Shown in pieces: positions 7,456 through 15,781 of a stretch of 34,657 bases of DNA. Both the position numbers and the translations under genes were made by a program. The notes under the pieces are model-generated. The model did not search any database. It was not told where the DNA came from and saw only the letters and a program-made list of their open reading frames with translations. The DNA comes from Kiritimatiellia bacterium (GTDB taxonomy: Bacteria; Verrucomicrobiota; Kiritimatiellia; JAAZAB01): the NCBI GenBank assembly GCA_028718125.1, contig JAQUMN010000039.1, positions 1 to 34,657 of the forward strand, written 5' to 3'. The stretch's first letter is position 1; each line of letters starts with the position of its first letter.

Positions 7456-8076
7456 ATGAGCAATGAAAAGCTTCAAAGTGCATCTAAACAGGTTCTGGCG
7501 CCGCTGCCCTATGCCGAAAATGCGTTGGATCCCGTGATCTCCGCAAGAACCATCGGGTTCCACTACGGCAAGCATCACAAGGGATACGTCGATAACCTGA
7601 ACAACCTGGCGGCTGGAACGGAATACGCGGGCATGACTCTGGAAAAAATCATTGCCGCGACAGCCGGCAAAGTTGACAAGGCCGCGATCTTCAATAATGC
7701 GGCGCAAGCCTGGAACCATACGTTCTTCTGGCGCAGTCTGAGGCCCAAGGGCGGAGGGGAACCGCCTGCCGTGTTGAAGAAAAAGATCGAGGCCGCCTTC
7801 GGAACCCTGGATGCCTGCAAGAAGGAGCTGGCGACGGCGGCAACGACCCAGTTCGGGAGCGGCTGGGCATGGCTGGCGCTGGATGATGACAAGCTCAAAG
7901 TGGTCAAGACCGGTAATGCGGATTCACCTCTGACCAAGGGCATGAAACCAGTATTGACCATCGACGTGTGGGAACATGCCTACTACCTGGACTATCAGAA
8001 CCGCCGCGCGGACTATATTACCGCCGTTATCGACAAACTGATTAATTGGGATTTCGCGACAAAGAATCTTGGCTGA
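7456..8076 (+). CDS. sodB: Fe-type superoxide dismutase, cytoplasmic
   Basis: A 206-residue SOD with ligands His37 (GFHYGKHH), His88 (AWNHTFFW), Asp170 and His174 ([11 protein letters not shown]), and the iron-type Gln84 in NNAAQAWNH. The C-terminal catalytic half is typical ([23 protein letters not shown]). There is no signal peptide; the first 13 residues are a short polar extension before [25 protein letters not shown] gives a strong ribosome-binding site. It dismutates cytoplasmic superoxide. The preceding exported paralogue is similar over the whole catalytic part, so the two are probably tandem duplicates. The symbol sodB is given by family type; sodA-type naming is possible if metal use differs. 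Confidence 0.93.
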   Translation: MSNEKLQSASKQVLAPLPYAENALDPVISARTIGFHYGKHHKGYVDNLNNLAAGTEYAGMTLEKIIAATAGKVDKAAIFNNAAQAWNHTFFWRSLRPKGGGEPPAVLKKKIEAAFGTLDACKKELATAATTQFGSGWAWLALDDDKLKVVKTGNADSPLTKGMKPVLTIDVWEHAYYLDYQNRRADYITAVIDKLINWDFATKNLG

Positions 8077-8278
8077 TGGGCGCCTGAACGGTCGCAAGCT
8101 TTGCCCGGCAACAAGCCTAACAAGGCGCTACATCAATTCTGGACCGTTGCGCAACCCGCAGCGGATGAGCTTTGTTGTTTCGGGGCAAACTCTTTTATCA
8201 TGCAGGCAGATACCCAGGTTGCTGCTTACGTCGATGCCAAGCAGGCAATCTATCTTAAACAACGGAGGGAATCCTACC

Positions 8279-8404
8279 ATGAGTACGATCATCACCAAAG
8301 ACGGCACGGAAATTTACTACAAGGACTGGGGTACAGGTAAGCCTGTGGTGTTCAGCCACGGTTGGCCGCTCAACGCCGAGCTGTTGGCATTCCTTAAAAC
8401 CTGA
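8279..8404 (+). pseudogene. Internally deleted alpha/beta-hydrolase (non-haem haloperoxidase type)
   Basis: The ATG at 8279 has a good ribosome-binding site (CGGAGGGAATCC). The 41-residue frame begins with [20 protein letters not shown] then [14 protein letters not shown], which is the standard N-terminus, including the oxyanion-hole HGWPL, of the haloperoxidase/esterase alpha/beta-hydrolases of about 275 residues. It then jumps to [11 protein letters not shown] and a stop, which resembles the family's C-terminal end. The nucleophile elbow GxSxG, catalytic Asp and His are all missing, so no enzyme can be made. Start and end survive in frame, pointing to a single internal deletion of about 700 bp. 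It lies between sodB and the hemerythrin-like gene. Confidence 0.75.
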
Positions 8405-8436
8405 GGTCAACACCAACACAAGCAACAAGGATAACC

Positions 8437-9009
8437 ATGAATCCCGAACCGAAAAAAAAATCAATGAAAGCAACCAAAATCCTCAAGCACGAACATCAAG
8501 CCATTCTGCTTGTTATCGGCGCAGCGGAAAAAGAGGTCGACTACATTGAGAAGACGGGACAGATTCACGCTAAGACCGTCCGCGAGATGGCGGATTTCTT
8601 TAAGAGCTTCGTGGACCGTTGCCACCATGCCAAGGAAGAGAAGCATCTATTTGTCATGATGCACGAACGCGGCATGTCATTGGAAACCGGCCTGCTGGCC
8701 GTCCTGCTGCGTGAACACGAACAAGGGCGCACCTATAGCCGCGCCATTGCTGCAGCGGTTGCGGGCAGGGGCGCCCCTGGCGCCGCCGCGATCCTGAAGG
8801 CCAGGGAGAACCTGGACGCCTACGCGCGGTTGCTTCGTGCGCACATTGACAAAGAGGATAACGACCTCTATGCCATGGCCGACCGCATTCTGAACACACA
8901 CGACCAGAAGTCCCTCTGCGATGCGTTTGACAAGGTCGAAGCAGAGCAAATTGGCGAAGGAGTGCACGAGAGGTATCACGCTTGGATCGAGAAATTGGTC
9001 GGAGAATGA
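8437..9009 (+). CDS. Hemerythrin-like (HHE) cation-binding protein
   Basis: A 190-residue all-helical protein with the HHE metal-ligand pattern spread over four helices: HEHQ near residue 18, DRCHHAKEEKHLF at about 60-72, LLREHEQG near 89, and LRAHIDKEDNDLY at about 132-144. Hemerythrin-like proteins bind a di-iron centre and take up O2, sense oxygen or redox state, or help repair iron centres. The first nine residues (MNPEPKKKS) may be dispensable and the ATG at 8464 is an alternative start, but ACAAGGATAACC before 8437 supports the longer form. It closes the core of the stress cluster. The C-terminal part (about 160-190) has no clear motif. Confidence 0.85.
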   Translation: MNPEPKKKSMKATKILKHEHQAILLVIGAAEKEVDYIEKTGQIHAKTVREMADFFKSFVDRCHHAKEEKHLFVMMHERGMSLETGLLAVLLREHEQGRTYSRAIAAAVAGRGAPGAAAILKARENLDAYARLLRAHIDKEDNDLYAMADRILNTHDQKSLCDAFDKVEAEQIGEGVHERYHAWIEKLVGE

Positions 9010-9181
9010 AGATATCCCTTGGCCGATTCTCAAAGGTGTCCAGTTAGTCTCTTATCCAAAAATTAACGCTAACGTCATGCAATTGCTGTTCGCCATCGAC
9101 GAACCATTTTTTCCTAGCGTAGTCTGTGGAAAAACGTAGACGCTTTCCCGTAAAGTTACACGTTTTTGCGTGTATAAATTT

Positions 9182-9373
9182 ATGCATAAGAATTTTCCGC
9201 CGGAGGCGGATCCGCCTATGGCGGACAATCCGTCTTTGTTGTCATTCCGAGCGTAGTGGGGAATCTCGCCGCGAGAGATCCCTTCGACTTCGCTCAGGGC
9301 AGGCTCTTCACTGCGTTCAGGATGACAATCCGAACAGAATAAAAGTCGCCCCGCCTTGCGGGGCCTAATTTGA
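9182..9373. repeat. Compound intergenic cassette: GGCGGA palindrome, inverted ATTCC module, terminal hairpin
   Basis: Three modules follow one another. First, TTTTCCGCC...GGCGGACAA at 9193-9228, a double palindrome able to form two short hairpins. Second, a module beginning GTCATTCCGAGCG at 9240 and ending CAGGATGACAA near 9328, whose ends are inverted relative to each other (GTCAT...ATGAC). Third, a GC hairpin at 9348-9364 followed by CTAATTTGAA. The same order recurs at 15501-15769, so it behaves as a dispersed unit. No coding capacity is evident; open frames on either strand are short and repeat-derived. Confidence 0.6.
9348..9372 (+). terminator. Possible intrinsic terminator hairpin
   Basis: GCCCCGC, loop CTT, GCGGGGC is a perfect 7-bp stem at 9348-9364, followed only by CTAATTTG, so the U-tract is poor. 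It lies between the hemerythrin-like gene and the next gene and could end the stress-cluster transcript. Confidence 0.35.
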
Positions 9374-9539
9374 ATTATGAGTTTGAAATGCTTGTTGCGA
9401 AGATAGTTAAACGTTGCCTTGCCGCCCCGTCTAACGAAGGCAATTGAGCGGCATGCAACCGTGCGGCGAATTTGGGTGTCCGTGGCCTGCGCGCCACATC
9501 CATAAACCGGCAATTTAAGCGCTGTGCGAAAGGTTTTGT

Positions 9540-10559
9540 ATGGCAGACCTGAGAACAATTTACATGGGCATCCCTTTGCGGAACCCCCTCATCGTGGGAG
9601 CGTCGCCACTGACCGCAAACCTTGAATCCATCAAACGGATCGAAGAGATGGGAGCAGGGGCGTTGGTGACGTACTCGCTTTTTGAAGAGCAGATTCAATT
9701 GGAAAGATTCGAGTTTGACGAATCGTTGCACCGTGAGGATTGCCGGAACGCGGAAATGATCACGGTTTTTCCTAAGATGGAACATGGCGGACCACAAGAG
9801 CACCTGATGTGGGTAAGAATGGCAAAAAAGTCCGCGCGTATCCCCGTGATTGCAAGCCTCAATGCCGTGAATAAGGAAACGTGGTTTGAATATGCCAAAC
9901 TTCTCGAGGAGACCGGCGTGGATGGTCTGGAATGCAACTTATTTGCCTCGCCCAAGAACGTGCAACAAGAAAACATTACCGCCGAGAGTGAACAGATCGA
10001 GTTGATCAAAAAACTGAGGCAAGCAGTAACCATCCCGGTGAGCGTGAAACTGAGTTTCTTCTATACCAACCCCCTGAGCCTCGTTCGGCGCATGGACGAG
10101 GCTGGCGCGGCCGCTTTCGTTTTGTTCAACCGGCTCTTTGATCCGGATATTGACGTTAATCAGGAGAAAAATGTCTCTCTCTTAAGTCTGAGTCACGAAA
10201 CCGACTACCGGTTGCCGTTGCGTTACACGGGCCTTCTGGAGGGAACCATCAAAGCTGACATTTGCTCCAGCACGGGTGTTTTCACTGGAGAAGATATTGC
10301 CAGGATGATCCTGGCGGGCGCCACCGCGGTCCAGACCGTCAGCGCGCTGCTTCGCTACGGAAGCGCCCATATTCAGACCATGCTGAAGCAATTTGAAGAA
10401 TGGATGGATCGGCGAGGCTACAGCACGCTTGCATCATTTCGAGGAAAACTCAGCCAGCGATACAGCAGCGAGCCCTGGGCATATACGCGGGCTCAGTATG
10501 TGAAACTGTTGATGGACCCCCGGGGAATCATGGACAAACCTTTAAGCAGAAAAGATTAG
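9540..10559 (+). CDS. Dihydroorotate dehydrogenase-like flavoprotein
   Basis: A 339-residue (beta/alpha)8-barrel protein. The N-terminus YMGIPLRNPLIVGASPLT is typical of the dihydroorotate-dehydrogenase-like group, and VIASLNAVNKETWFEYAKLL then GVDGLECNLFASP match the FMN/substrate strand region of class 1 enzymes. PVSVKLSFFYTNP carries the flavin-contacting Lys, and CSSTGVFTGEDIARMILAGA then VQTVSALLRYG form the phosphate-binding end. Many annotated relatives are not true PyrD; they lie in anaerobic bacteria with unknown substrates. The C-terminal 60 residues (SQRYSSEPWAYTRAQYVKLL) form an extension. The ATG at 9540 lies after GCGAAAGG. A non-pyrimidine redox role is inferred from the neighbouring Old Yellow Enzyme. 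Confidence 0.85.
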   Translation: MADLRTIYMGIPLRNPLIVGASPLTANLESIKRIEEMGAGALVTYSLFEEQIQLERFEFDESLHREDCRNAEMITVFPKMEHGGPQEHLMWVRMAKKSARIPVIASLNAVNKETWFEYAKLLEETGVDGLECNLFASPKNVQQENITAESEQIELIKKLRQAVTIPVSVKLSFFYTNPLSLVRRMDEAGAAAFVLFNRLFDPDIDVNQEKNVSLLSLSHETDYRLPLRYTGLLEGTIKADICSSTGVFTGEDIARMILAGATAVQTVSALLRYGSAHIQTMLKQFEEWMDRRGYSTLASFRGKLSQRYSSEPWAYTRAQYVKLLMDPRGIMDKPLSRKD

Positions 10560-10635
10560 TCTCTTATGAACGAGCAAGCAATTTAACGCTCAACTTTACC
10601 GCGGGCAGCCGGTTTGTCTAAACAAGGAGTTTGTG

Positions 10636-11709
10636 ATGTCGGACACTCTATTCACACCGTGGAAACTGGGGAAGACGGAAATAAAGAACCGGGTCGTGAT
10701 GGCGCCCATGACGCGGAGTCGATGCCCGGGCAACTCGCCCGGTGATATCGTGGCCACGTACTATTCACAGCGCGCGGAAGCCGGCTTGATCGTTACCGAG
10801 GGAACGTCCCCTTCGCCCAACGGACTGGGTTATGCGCGCATTCCCGGGCTGTTCTCGCCCCGGCACGTTCAAGACTGGCGCAAAGTCACGGAGGCGGTTC
10901 ATAAAGCCGGTGGCCGGATCTTTGTGCAGCTCATGCACACGGGCCGGGTTTCGCACCCGCTCAACATGCCCTCAGGCAGCCGCATCCTGGCGCCTTCCCC
11001 GATAGGTCTCTCCGGCAAGATGTGGACCGATGCCCAGGGCGAGCAGTCCTATCCCGCGCCTGAGGAGATGACCGGGGCCGATATCCAGACGACCATCTCC
11101 GAGTATATTCGATCCTCAGTGTTGGCAATCGACGCCGGCTTCGACGGAGTGGAACTCCACGGGGCCAACGGCTACCTGATCAACCAGTTCCTCAACACGG
11201 CTTCCAATCAGCGCAAGGATGGCTGGGGCGGCAGTATCGAGAACCGTATCCGCTTTGCGGTCGAGATCGGGCGGCAGGCGGCGGCAAAGATCGGCGGGGA
11301 ACGGCTTGGGATGCGACTCTCCCCCTACGGCGTGTTTAACGATATGGCGACCGACCCCACAATGGAGGACACGTTCGAGCAGCTGGCCGTCGCGCTCGAC
11401 AAGATCGGCCTCATCTACATCCATCTGGTGGATCACAGCTCAATGGGCGCGCCGGAAGTGAAGCCCAGTATCAAGCGCAAGATCCGCGCGGCATTTCACG
11501 GCACGCTGATCCTGTCGGGCGGATACGACCGAGCCCGGGCCGAGGCGGACCTGGTCGCGAAGCATGGGGATCTGATCGCCTTTGGCCGGCCGTTCATCTC
11601 AAATCCCAGGCTCACCACCAAACTCAAGAATGAATCCGTCCTGCTCCCGGCCGATCAAGCCACATTCTACAGTCCCGGCGAGAAGGGCTATATTGACTAC
11701 CCGGCGTGA
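10636..11709 (+). CDS. nemA: Old Yellow Enzyme family alkene reductase (NemA-like)
   Basis: The 357-residue FMN barrel has the family's landmarks: NRVVMAPMTRSRCPGNSP near the N-terminus, IFVQLMHTGRVSHP (about 97-110), FDGVELHGANGYLINQFL with the substrate-binding residues of the HGANGYL motif (about 172-178), MRLSPYGVFND, and LIAFGRPFISNPRL at the phosphate-binding end. NemA-type enzymes use NADPH to reduce activated C=C bonds and nitro compounds, detoxifying electrophiles. A GTG at 10633 is one codon earlier, but AAGGAG at 10624-10629 is best spaced for the ATG at 10636. It follows the DHOD-like gene by 76 bp in the same direction. Substrates here are unknown. Confidence 0.92.
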   Translation: MSDTLFTPWKLGKTEIKNRVVMAPMTRSRCPGNSPGDIVATYYSQRAEAGLIVTEGTSPSPNGLGYARIPGLFSPRHVQDWRKVTEAVHKAGGRIFVQLMHTGRVSHPLNMPSGSRILAPSPIGLSGKMWTDAQGEQSYPAPEEMTGADIQTTISEYIRSSVLAIDAGFDGVELHGANGYLINQFLNTASNQRKDGWGGSIENRIRFAVEIGRQAAAKIGGERLGMRLSPYGVFNDMATDPTMEDTFEQLAVALDKIGLIYIHLVDHSSMGAPEVKPSIKRKIRAAFHGTLILSGGYDRARAEADLVAKHGDLIAFGRPFISNPRLTTKLKNESVLLPADQATFYSPGEKGYIDYPA

Positions 11710-11999
11710 AGCCAATCAGGGGTCATTGATTCACCGCACATCAGCTTCAGCGTGCGTCTAAGGACAATCATAGCGCTGCTCTGCGACCGAGGCAGTGTCA
11801 TAACCACGGAACCGGGGCCGCCATAGTAAGCGTTTTGACCGCCCGGGCAGATCGAATATTTCAGACTGGGAGCAGCGGCAAACATCCCTGAATGCCTATA
11901 ACACGGGCGGAAACGTTAGCACTTAGCGTTAGCACTGGAGATTTGAGAAGAGACTTAAAGCAGCGTTTTTATCAATGATAGCAGGGATTAAACACACAC

Positions 12000-12092
<93 letters not shown>

Positions 12093-12575
12093 GTTTCATT
12101 GCGATATGTCTTTGTGGCAAGCCACTTCTGTCTTCGTCCCAATGCGCGGAGCGCCATCGGGACTACGCCGGACAGGCGCCCACCGATCCTCAAGTAAGTG
12201 CAGAATGTAGAATGTAAGATGCAGAAACTCAACCACTAAAATTATCAAATCACAATTATTTGCGGCAGTGAGGACGATTCCCTCCGGAAAGGGTGCTAAT
12301 TGCGTGCATTTAAGCTAAATGATCGTATTGAACCTCTCGCTTCCATGTTATATCTGTTCGTGCGGCCGTCACAACAGATGATAGGCACTATTCAGGAACG
12401 TTGGATTTAATCTCCAAATCATGTGACATCGTTACCCGAACAAATGACGAAGGTCGTAAAAGTCTCGTGACGCGATCCTCATATCAGGGAAATGACAGTT
12501 CGAACGCGGAGTTGAGCAAGATGCACTAAGCGGACTAACTATCCGGGGTAAACATGCCCGGAGATAGCAGGGCTC
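12093..12575. other. Intergenic stretch without recognisable gene; contains a heptad array
   Basis: About 480 bp between tRNA-Ser and the small nucleotidyltransferase-partner gene. It contains a period-7 array at 12200-12227 followed by CTCAACCACTAAA, which recurs at 22146-22158. The rest (12240-12575) is more AT-rich with no open frame of note, no tRNA and no ribosome-binding site. I see no function. Confidence 0.4.
12200..12227. repeat. Heptanucleotide array (GCAGAAT-type)
   Basis: Four consecutive 7-bp units: GCAGAAT, GTAGAAT, GTAAGAT, GCAGAAA. The array is followed by CTCAACCACTAAA, almost the same tail as the array at 22125-22145. Confidence 0.6.
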
Positions 12576-12818
12576 TCAGTCTGCAGGCCGCTGGGCCACA
12601 CGCGATGGCCTGCCCGCAGTGCTACAGCGTAGCAGGCGGGGCCGGACCGGTGTGGCTGGCCCCATTCGGAACGGAGTCTGTATCCGTTCCTCCATTTCCT
12701 TCTGCCGGGCCGCGAGGGCAGGGTCGCAGTCCCGAAGAGAAGCTTCCATAAAATCGGCGTATTCATCCATGGAAAGCCGGGGCGGTAGAGGGTTGGAGAT
12801 TGAGGGTGAACCGGTCAT
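12576..12818 (-). CDS. Small hypothetical protein, partner of nucleotidyltransferase-like gene; repeat-derived C-terminus
   Basis: An 80-residue product whose start overlaps the stop of the upstream nucleotidyltransferase-like gene by four bases (ATGA), so the two are translationally coupled. Residues about 14-51 (RLSMDEYADFMEASLRDCDP then ARQKEMEERIQTPFRM) are charged and helical and look like a genuine conserved small protein. From about residue 52 the sequence becomes Pro/Arg-rich and is encoded by a GC-rich palindromic repeat (12613-12640), so the natural end probably lay near PFRM and the tail is acquired. The function is unknown; by position it could be an antitoxin or accessory to the nucleotidyltransferase. 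Confidence 0.6.
   Translation of the reverse strand: MTGSPSISNPLPPRLSMDEYADFMEASLRDCDPALAARQKEMEERIQTPFRMGPATPVRPRLLRCSTAGRPSRVAQRPAD
12613..12640. repeat. Palindromic repeat inside the end of a small gene
   Basis: CCCGC, AGT, GCTAC, loop AGC, GTAGC, AG, GCGGG forms a two-tier hairpin (5 + 5 bp). It lies within the last third of the minus-strand gene at 12576-12818 and supplies its Arg/Pro-rich tail. Confidence 0.55.
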
Positions 12819-13366
12819 GACGTGCGCAACCCCTCCACTTGGATTCGGATGAGATCATAGACCTTGGACGTTCCGAACCGGCTGCATAGCGGCTGGATAT
12901 AGGACTCCAAGTCCAGATTATGAAGCACGCTCAAGTAGGCAATGTCAGGCAGATCCTTGCCCATACGACGAGGAACGTCCTGCGATAGAGCGAAGATCTT
13001 CATCCCGATCAGGTCTCGGAGCGCCGCAACCTTGATTTCGAATCCCTGCACGGTAGCCAGAATGGCGTTAGCGAGGAGTTCGCGCATCGTATCCCGGTCT
13101 ACGCGCAGGAAGTCGACGCGCAGCGGTGAACCCGGGGCGCTGAAGAAAGCAACGTTGTCCTGGATCGCGATGTTCGTGAACCCCGCTTGCGTCATTATCC
13201 GTCTCACGGTGTCAAGCTGTTCCGCGAAGATCATGAAGTCCACGTCCAAGGTGTTGCGCGTATAGCCGTGATAATTCACGGCGAAACCGCCAATGAGAAT
13301 GCAGTCGACGCCCTCAGCCGGCAACTGCCTTGATGCGACATCCAGGATTGTTTTCAGATTCGTCAT
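12815..13366 (-). CDS. Nucleotidyltransferase-fold protein (AbiEii/MNT-like)
   Basis: A 183-residue protein with a nucleotidyltransferase signature: CILIGGFAVNYHGYTRNTLD then VDFMI, with the GG at 26-27 and the catalytic-type carboxylates Asp41 and Asp43. A third carboxylate is likely in LRVDFLRVD (about 91-99). The C-terminal half is helical (AALRDLIGMKIFALSQD then KDLPDIAYL), as in minimal nucleotidyltransferase and AbiEii-like proteins often found in two-gene toxin-antitoxin or RNA/protein-modifying modules. The ATG is at 13364-13366. The downstream small gene overlaps it by four bases. Whether it is a toxin, a tRNA-modifying enzyme or something else cannot be told from sequence. Confidence 0.75.
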   Translation of the reverse strand: MTNLKTILDVASRQLPAEGVDCILIGGFAVNYHGYTRNTLDVDFMIFAEQLDTVRRIMTQAGFTNIAIQDNVAFFSAPGSPLRVDFLRVDRDTMRELLANAILATVQGFEIKVAALRDLIGMKIFALSQDVPRRMGKDLPDIAYLSVLHNLDLESYIQPLCSRFGTSKVYDLIRIQVEGLRTS

Positions 13367-13774
13367 GCGCCATCGCTAATGCGGGGGTACTTCACTTTTT
13401 GTCAACTGCGTTACGGAATACCGGCATCGATCCGCCAATATGCCCCCTGTGGAATTGATGTTTCAACCTTTCCGTTTATAGCAAAATCAGCCGCTGACTG
13501 CAAGGAAACGGTGAGCGCGACAGGAAACGGTGAGGGCGTGTCATGTTCCCCGCCCTAACCCTAAAGAAACTTCCCGCGGCAAGCTGCGGGGCATCTATAA
13601 TTCATCCTCCGAAGACATGCCAATCCTCCTTCGTCAACCTTGGCTTCGCCAGAGTAAACAGGCTAAATCACGAAAATTCACGGTAAATTAAAGCATGGCT
13701 GAAATTCATCCGATTTGCTATAAGACTTTAAGTCATACTTTTTGAATAACTTCGGTAATGCGCGAGGTGACGCC
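13367..13774. other. Divergent intergenic region before the decarboxylase gene
   Basis: About 400 bp. It contains two near-identical 17-bp direct repeats (AGGAAACGGTGAGSGCG) at 13503-13519 and 13522-13538, and a hairpin CCCGC...GCGGG at 13573-13590. A 35-bp sequence at 13663-13697, beginning CTAAATCACG and ending AAAGCATG, is repeated at 22154-22187. No gene is evident. A promoter for the decarboxylase is expected here, but I see no convincing -35/-10 pair. Confidence 0.4.
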
Positions 13775-15439
13775 ATGGTTGAGAAAAATGATCGGCCTTA
13801 TACCGTATCCCGTTATCTGCTCCATCGCCTGCAGGAGGTGGGTATTCATCATCTCTTCGGGGTGCCCGGCGATTATAACCTGGATTTTCTCGACCAGGTG
13901 ATTGCCAGTCCGATCCAGTGGGTTGGCACCTGCAATGAATTGAATGCCGGCTACGCCGCCGACGGCTATGCCCGCTTGAATGGCGCCGGCGCCGCCGTGG
14001 TAACGTACTGCGTCGGCGGATTCAGCATCTTGAACGCGGTTGCCGGGGCTTATGCCGAACGGGTCCCCCTCATCGTCATCAGCGGCGCCCCGCCTGCCCG
14101 GCGTAGAGAGGCAGGAGCGCTCGTTCATCACCTGGTCGCCGACTACTACCGGCAGCTGGATATATTCAAAAAGTTAACGATTGATGCCGCGATTCTTACC
14201 AATCCGGAGACCGCCCCCGATGAGATCGACCGGGTCATCCGCAGCGGGATTCTCAACAAACTGCCAGTTTATCTCGAGCTTCCCGCGGACATGGCCTATG
14301 CCCCCTGCCGCCAGCCGGCTCCGCTTGCCCATGCCGGCACGCTGCGCACAGATGAGGAGAGCCTGAAGCGCTGTCTCCAGGAGGCAGTAGAGTTGATCAA
14401 CAGGGCCACCACGCCCATCGTCTTGGCGGGCGTTGAGTCGCTGCGCTTTGGTCTGGGAAGCAGTCTTCTACAATTGGTGGAAAGCCTTGAACTTCCCTTC
14501 GCCACCATGCTCAGCAGCAAATCCGTGCTCCCGGAACTTCATCCCCAGTTCATTGGCATCTACCAGGGGGGGTGGAGTCGTGAAAAAGTCAGCCGGCAGG
14601 TTGAATCCTCCGACTGTCTGTTGTCGCTGGGGGTCTGGATGACAGATTTAGATACCGGCATGTTCAGTGGTCATCTGGATCATCGCCGCATGATCGTTGC
14701 CGGTAACAGCCAGGTAAATATTGGCGACCACTGTTACGATAACGTGCAATTGGGCGATTTCATCCGCGGACTGATGACCGGGGTCCGGCCCCGTTCGTAC
14801 CTGGCCTCGCATCCGGTTGGAGTATTCCATGCCAAGGCGCCGTTCATCCCCGAGGAGTCGAAAAAGCTGACTGCCGTTCGCCTGTACGAACGGCTGAACA
14901 CGTTTCTCGATGACCGGATGATCCTGCTTGCCGAAGCGGGAGATGCCTTTTGCGCGGCCCCTGAGTTCGATATTGAAGAAGCCGAGAATTTCATTGTCCA
15001 GGTCTTTTACGCGTCCATCGGTTACTGCACCCCGGCGGCGCTGGGGGTGGCGCTCGCCCGGCCGGGCAAACGCCCGGTGGTGCTGACAGGAGACGGCGCC
15101 TTCCAGATGACCGCCCAGGAAATATCCACTCTGATCCGGCAGAAATGTCCCGCCGTCATCCTGCTGATCAATAATGACGGATACCTGATTGAACGGGTGC
15201 TGCACGAGGATGGGCCGTACAATGACCTGCAGATGTGGAACTATGCGGACCTGCCTTCGGCGTTAGGCGGTGGCGCTCATGCCGTCGGCATTCGGGTGAC
15301 CACGGAGGGAGAGTTGGAACGTGCCCTGACGTCCGCGGCCACCCAGCAGGACAAGTTCTTTTTGATAGAACTCTGTCTACTCGACCGCGACTGTTCCGTT
15401 GGATTGAAACGGCTGGGCGATACATTCAGGAAAAAGTGA
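13775..15439 (+). CDS. ipdC: Thiamine-diphosphate-dependent 2-oxoacid decarboxylase (pyruvate/indolepyruvate decarboxylase family)
   Basis: A 554-residue ThDP enzyme. The N-terminal domain has FGVPGDYNLDFLD and CNELNAGYAADGYAR, with the cofactor-activating Glu55. The His-His pair of VHHLVADYYRQ is typical of pyruvate and indolepyruvate decarboxylases and distinguishes them from acetolactate synthase. The C-terminal domain carries GDGAFQM (439-445), the metal-ligand INNDGYLIE (Asn466/Asn467 and Glu473) and HEDGPYNDLQMWNYADL. It decarboxylates pyruvate to acetaldehyde or aromatic 2-oxoacids to aldehydes; the substrate cannot be fixed from motifs. The start chosen is ATG 13775 with GAGGTGA six bases upstream; a TTG at 13742 would add 11 residues. 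It stands alone between intergenic repeats, so co-acting alcohol dehydrogenase genes are not adjacent. Confidence 0.9.
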   Translation: MVEKNDRPYTVSRYLLHRLQEVGIHHLFGVPGDYNLDFLDQVIASPIQWVGTCNELNAGYAADGYARLNGAGAAVVTYCVGGFSILNAVAGAYAERVPLIVISGAPPARRREAGALVHHLVADYYRQLDIFKKLTIDAAILTNPETAPDEIDRVIRSGILNKLPVYLELPADMAYAPCRQPAPLAHAGTLRTDEESLKRCLQEAVELINRATTPIVLAGVESLRFGLGSSLLQLVESLELPFATMLSSKSVLPELHPQFIGIYQGGWSREKVSRQVESSDCLLSLGVWMTDLDTGMFSGHLDHRRMIVAGNSQVNIGDHCYDNVQLGDFIRGLMTGVRPRSYLASHPVGVFHAKAPFIPEESKKLTAVRLYERLNTFLDDRMILLAEAGDAFCAAPEFDIEEAENFIVQVFYASIGYCTPAALGVALARPGKRPVVLTGDGAFQMTAQEISTLIRQKCPAVILLINNDGYLIERVLHEDGPYNDLQMWNYADLPSALGGGAHAVGIRVTTEGELERALTSAATQQDKFFLIELCLLDRDCSVGLKRLGDTFRKK

Positions 15440-15500
15440 TAAATCGAAAAGACCTTTTTGGCTTGATAACACCCGCTATTGACGTAATCTTGCCCTGTTA

Positions 15501-15769
15501 ACTTGATGCTAAGGAATTTTCCGCCAGAGGCGGATCCGCCTCCGGTGGACAAAGTTTGGACTGGATTCCCGCTTCTCACCTGGGCGTAGCGCTTCGGCGG
15601 AGCCTGGTCGCGGGAATGACCCCGCTTCGCTCGGAGGCTGCGCGGGGCAGGCAGAGTGGATAGACGTTGTTTGTCATTCCCGACCAGACTCGCCTCGGCG
15701 AAACGCTCCGGCGGAGCCCGGGTCGGGAATCCAGTGTTTTTGTCGTCGCCTTTGGCGACCTAACTTAAC
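15501..15769. repeat. Compound intergenic cassette, second copy, with two inverted ATTCCCG modules
   Basis: The order is the same as at 9182-9373. First comes a TTTTCCGCC...GGTGGACAA palindrome (15517-15553). Next are two modules bounded by ATTCCCG and CGGGAAT (about 15562-15618 and 15672-15731), the second inverted relative to the first. Last is a 6-bp hairpin GTCGCC-TTT-GGCGAC (15745-15759) followed by CTAACTTAA. It fills the gap between the decarboxylase and the RND operon. Confidence 0.6.
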
Positions 15770-15781
15770 CGGGAACAACCT

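Noticed and set aside
8112..8190. Possible integron attC site (GCCTAACAAGGCGCT)
   Set aside because: The left core resembles attC, but no matching GTTRRRY core follows at the right distance and no integrase is present.
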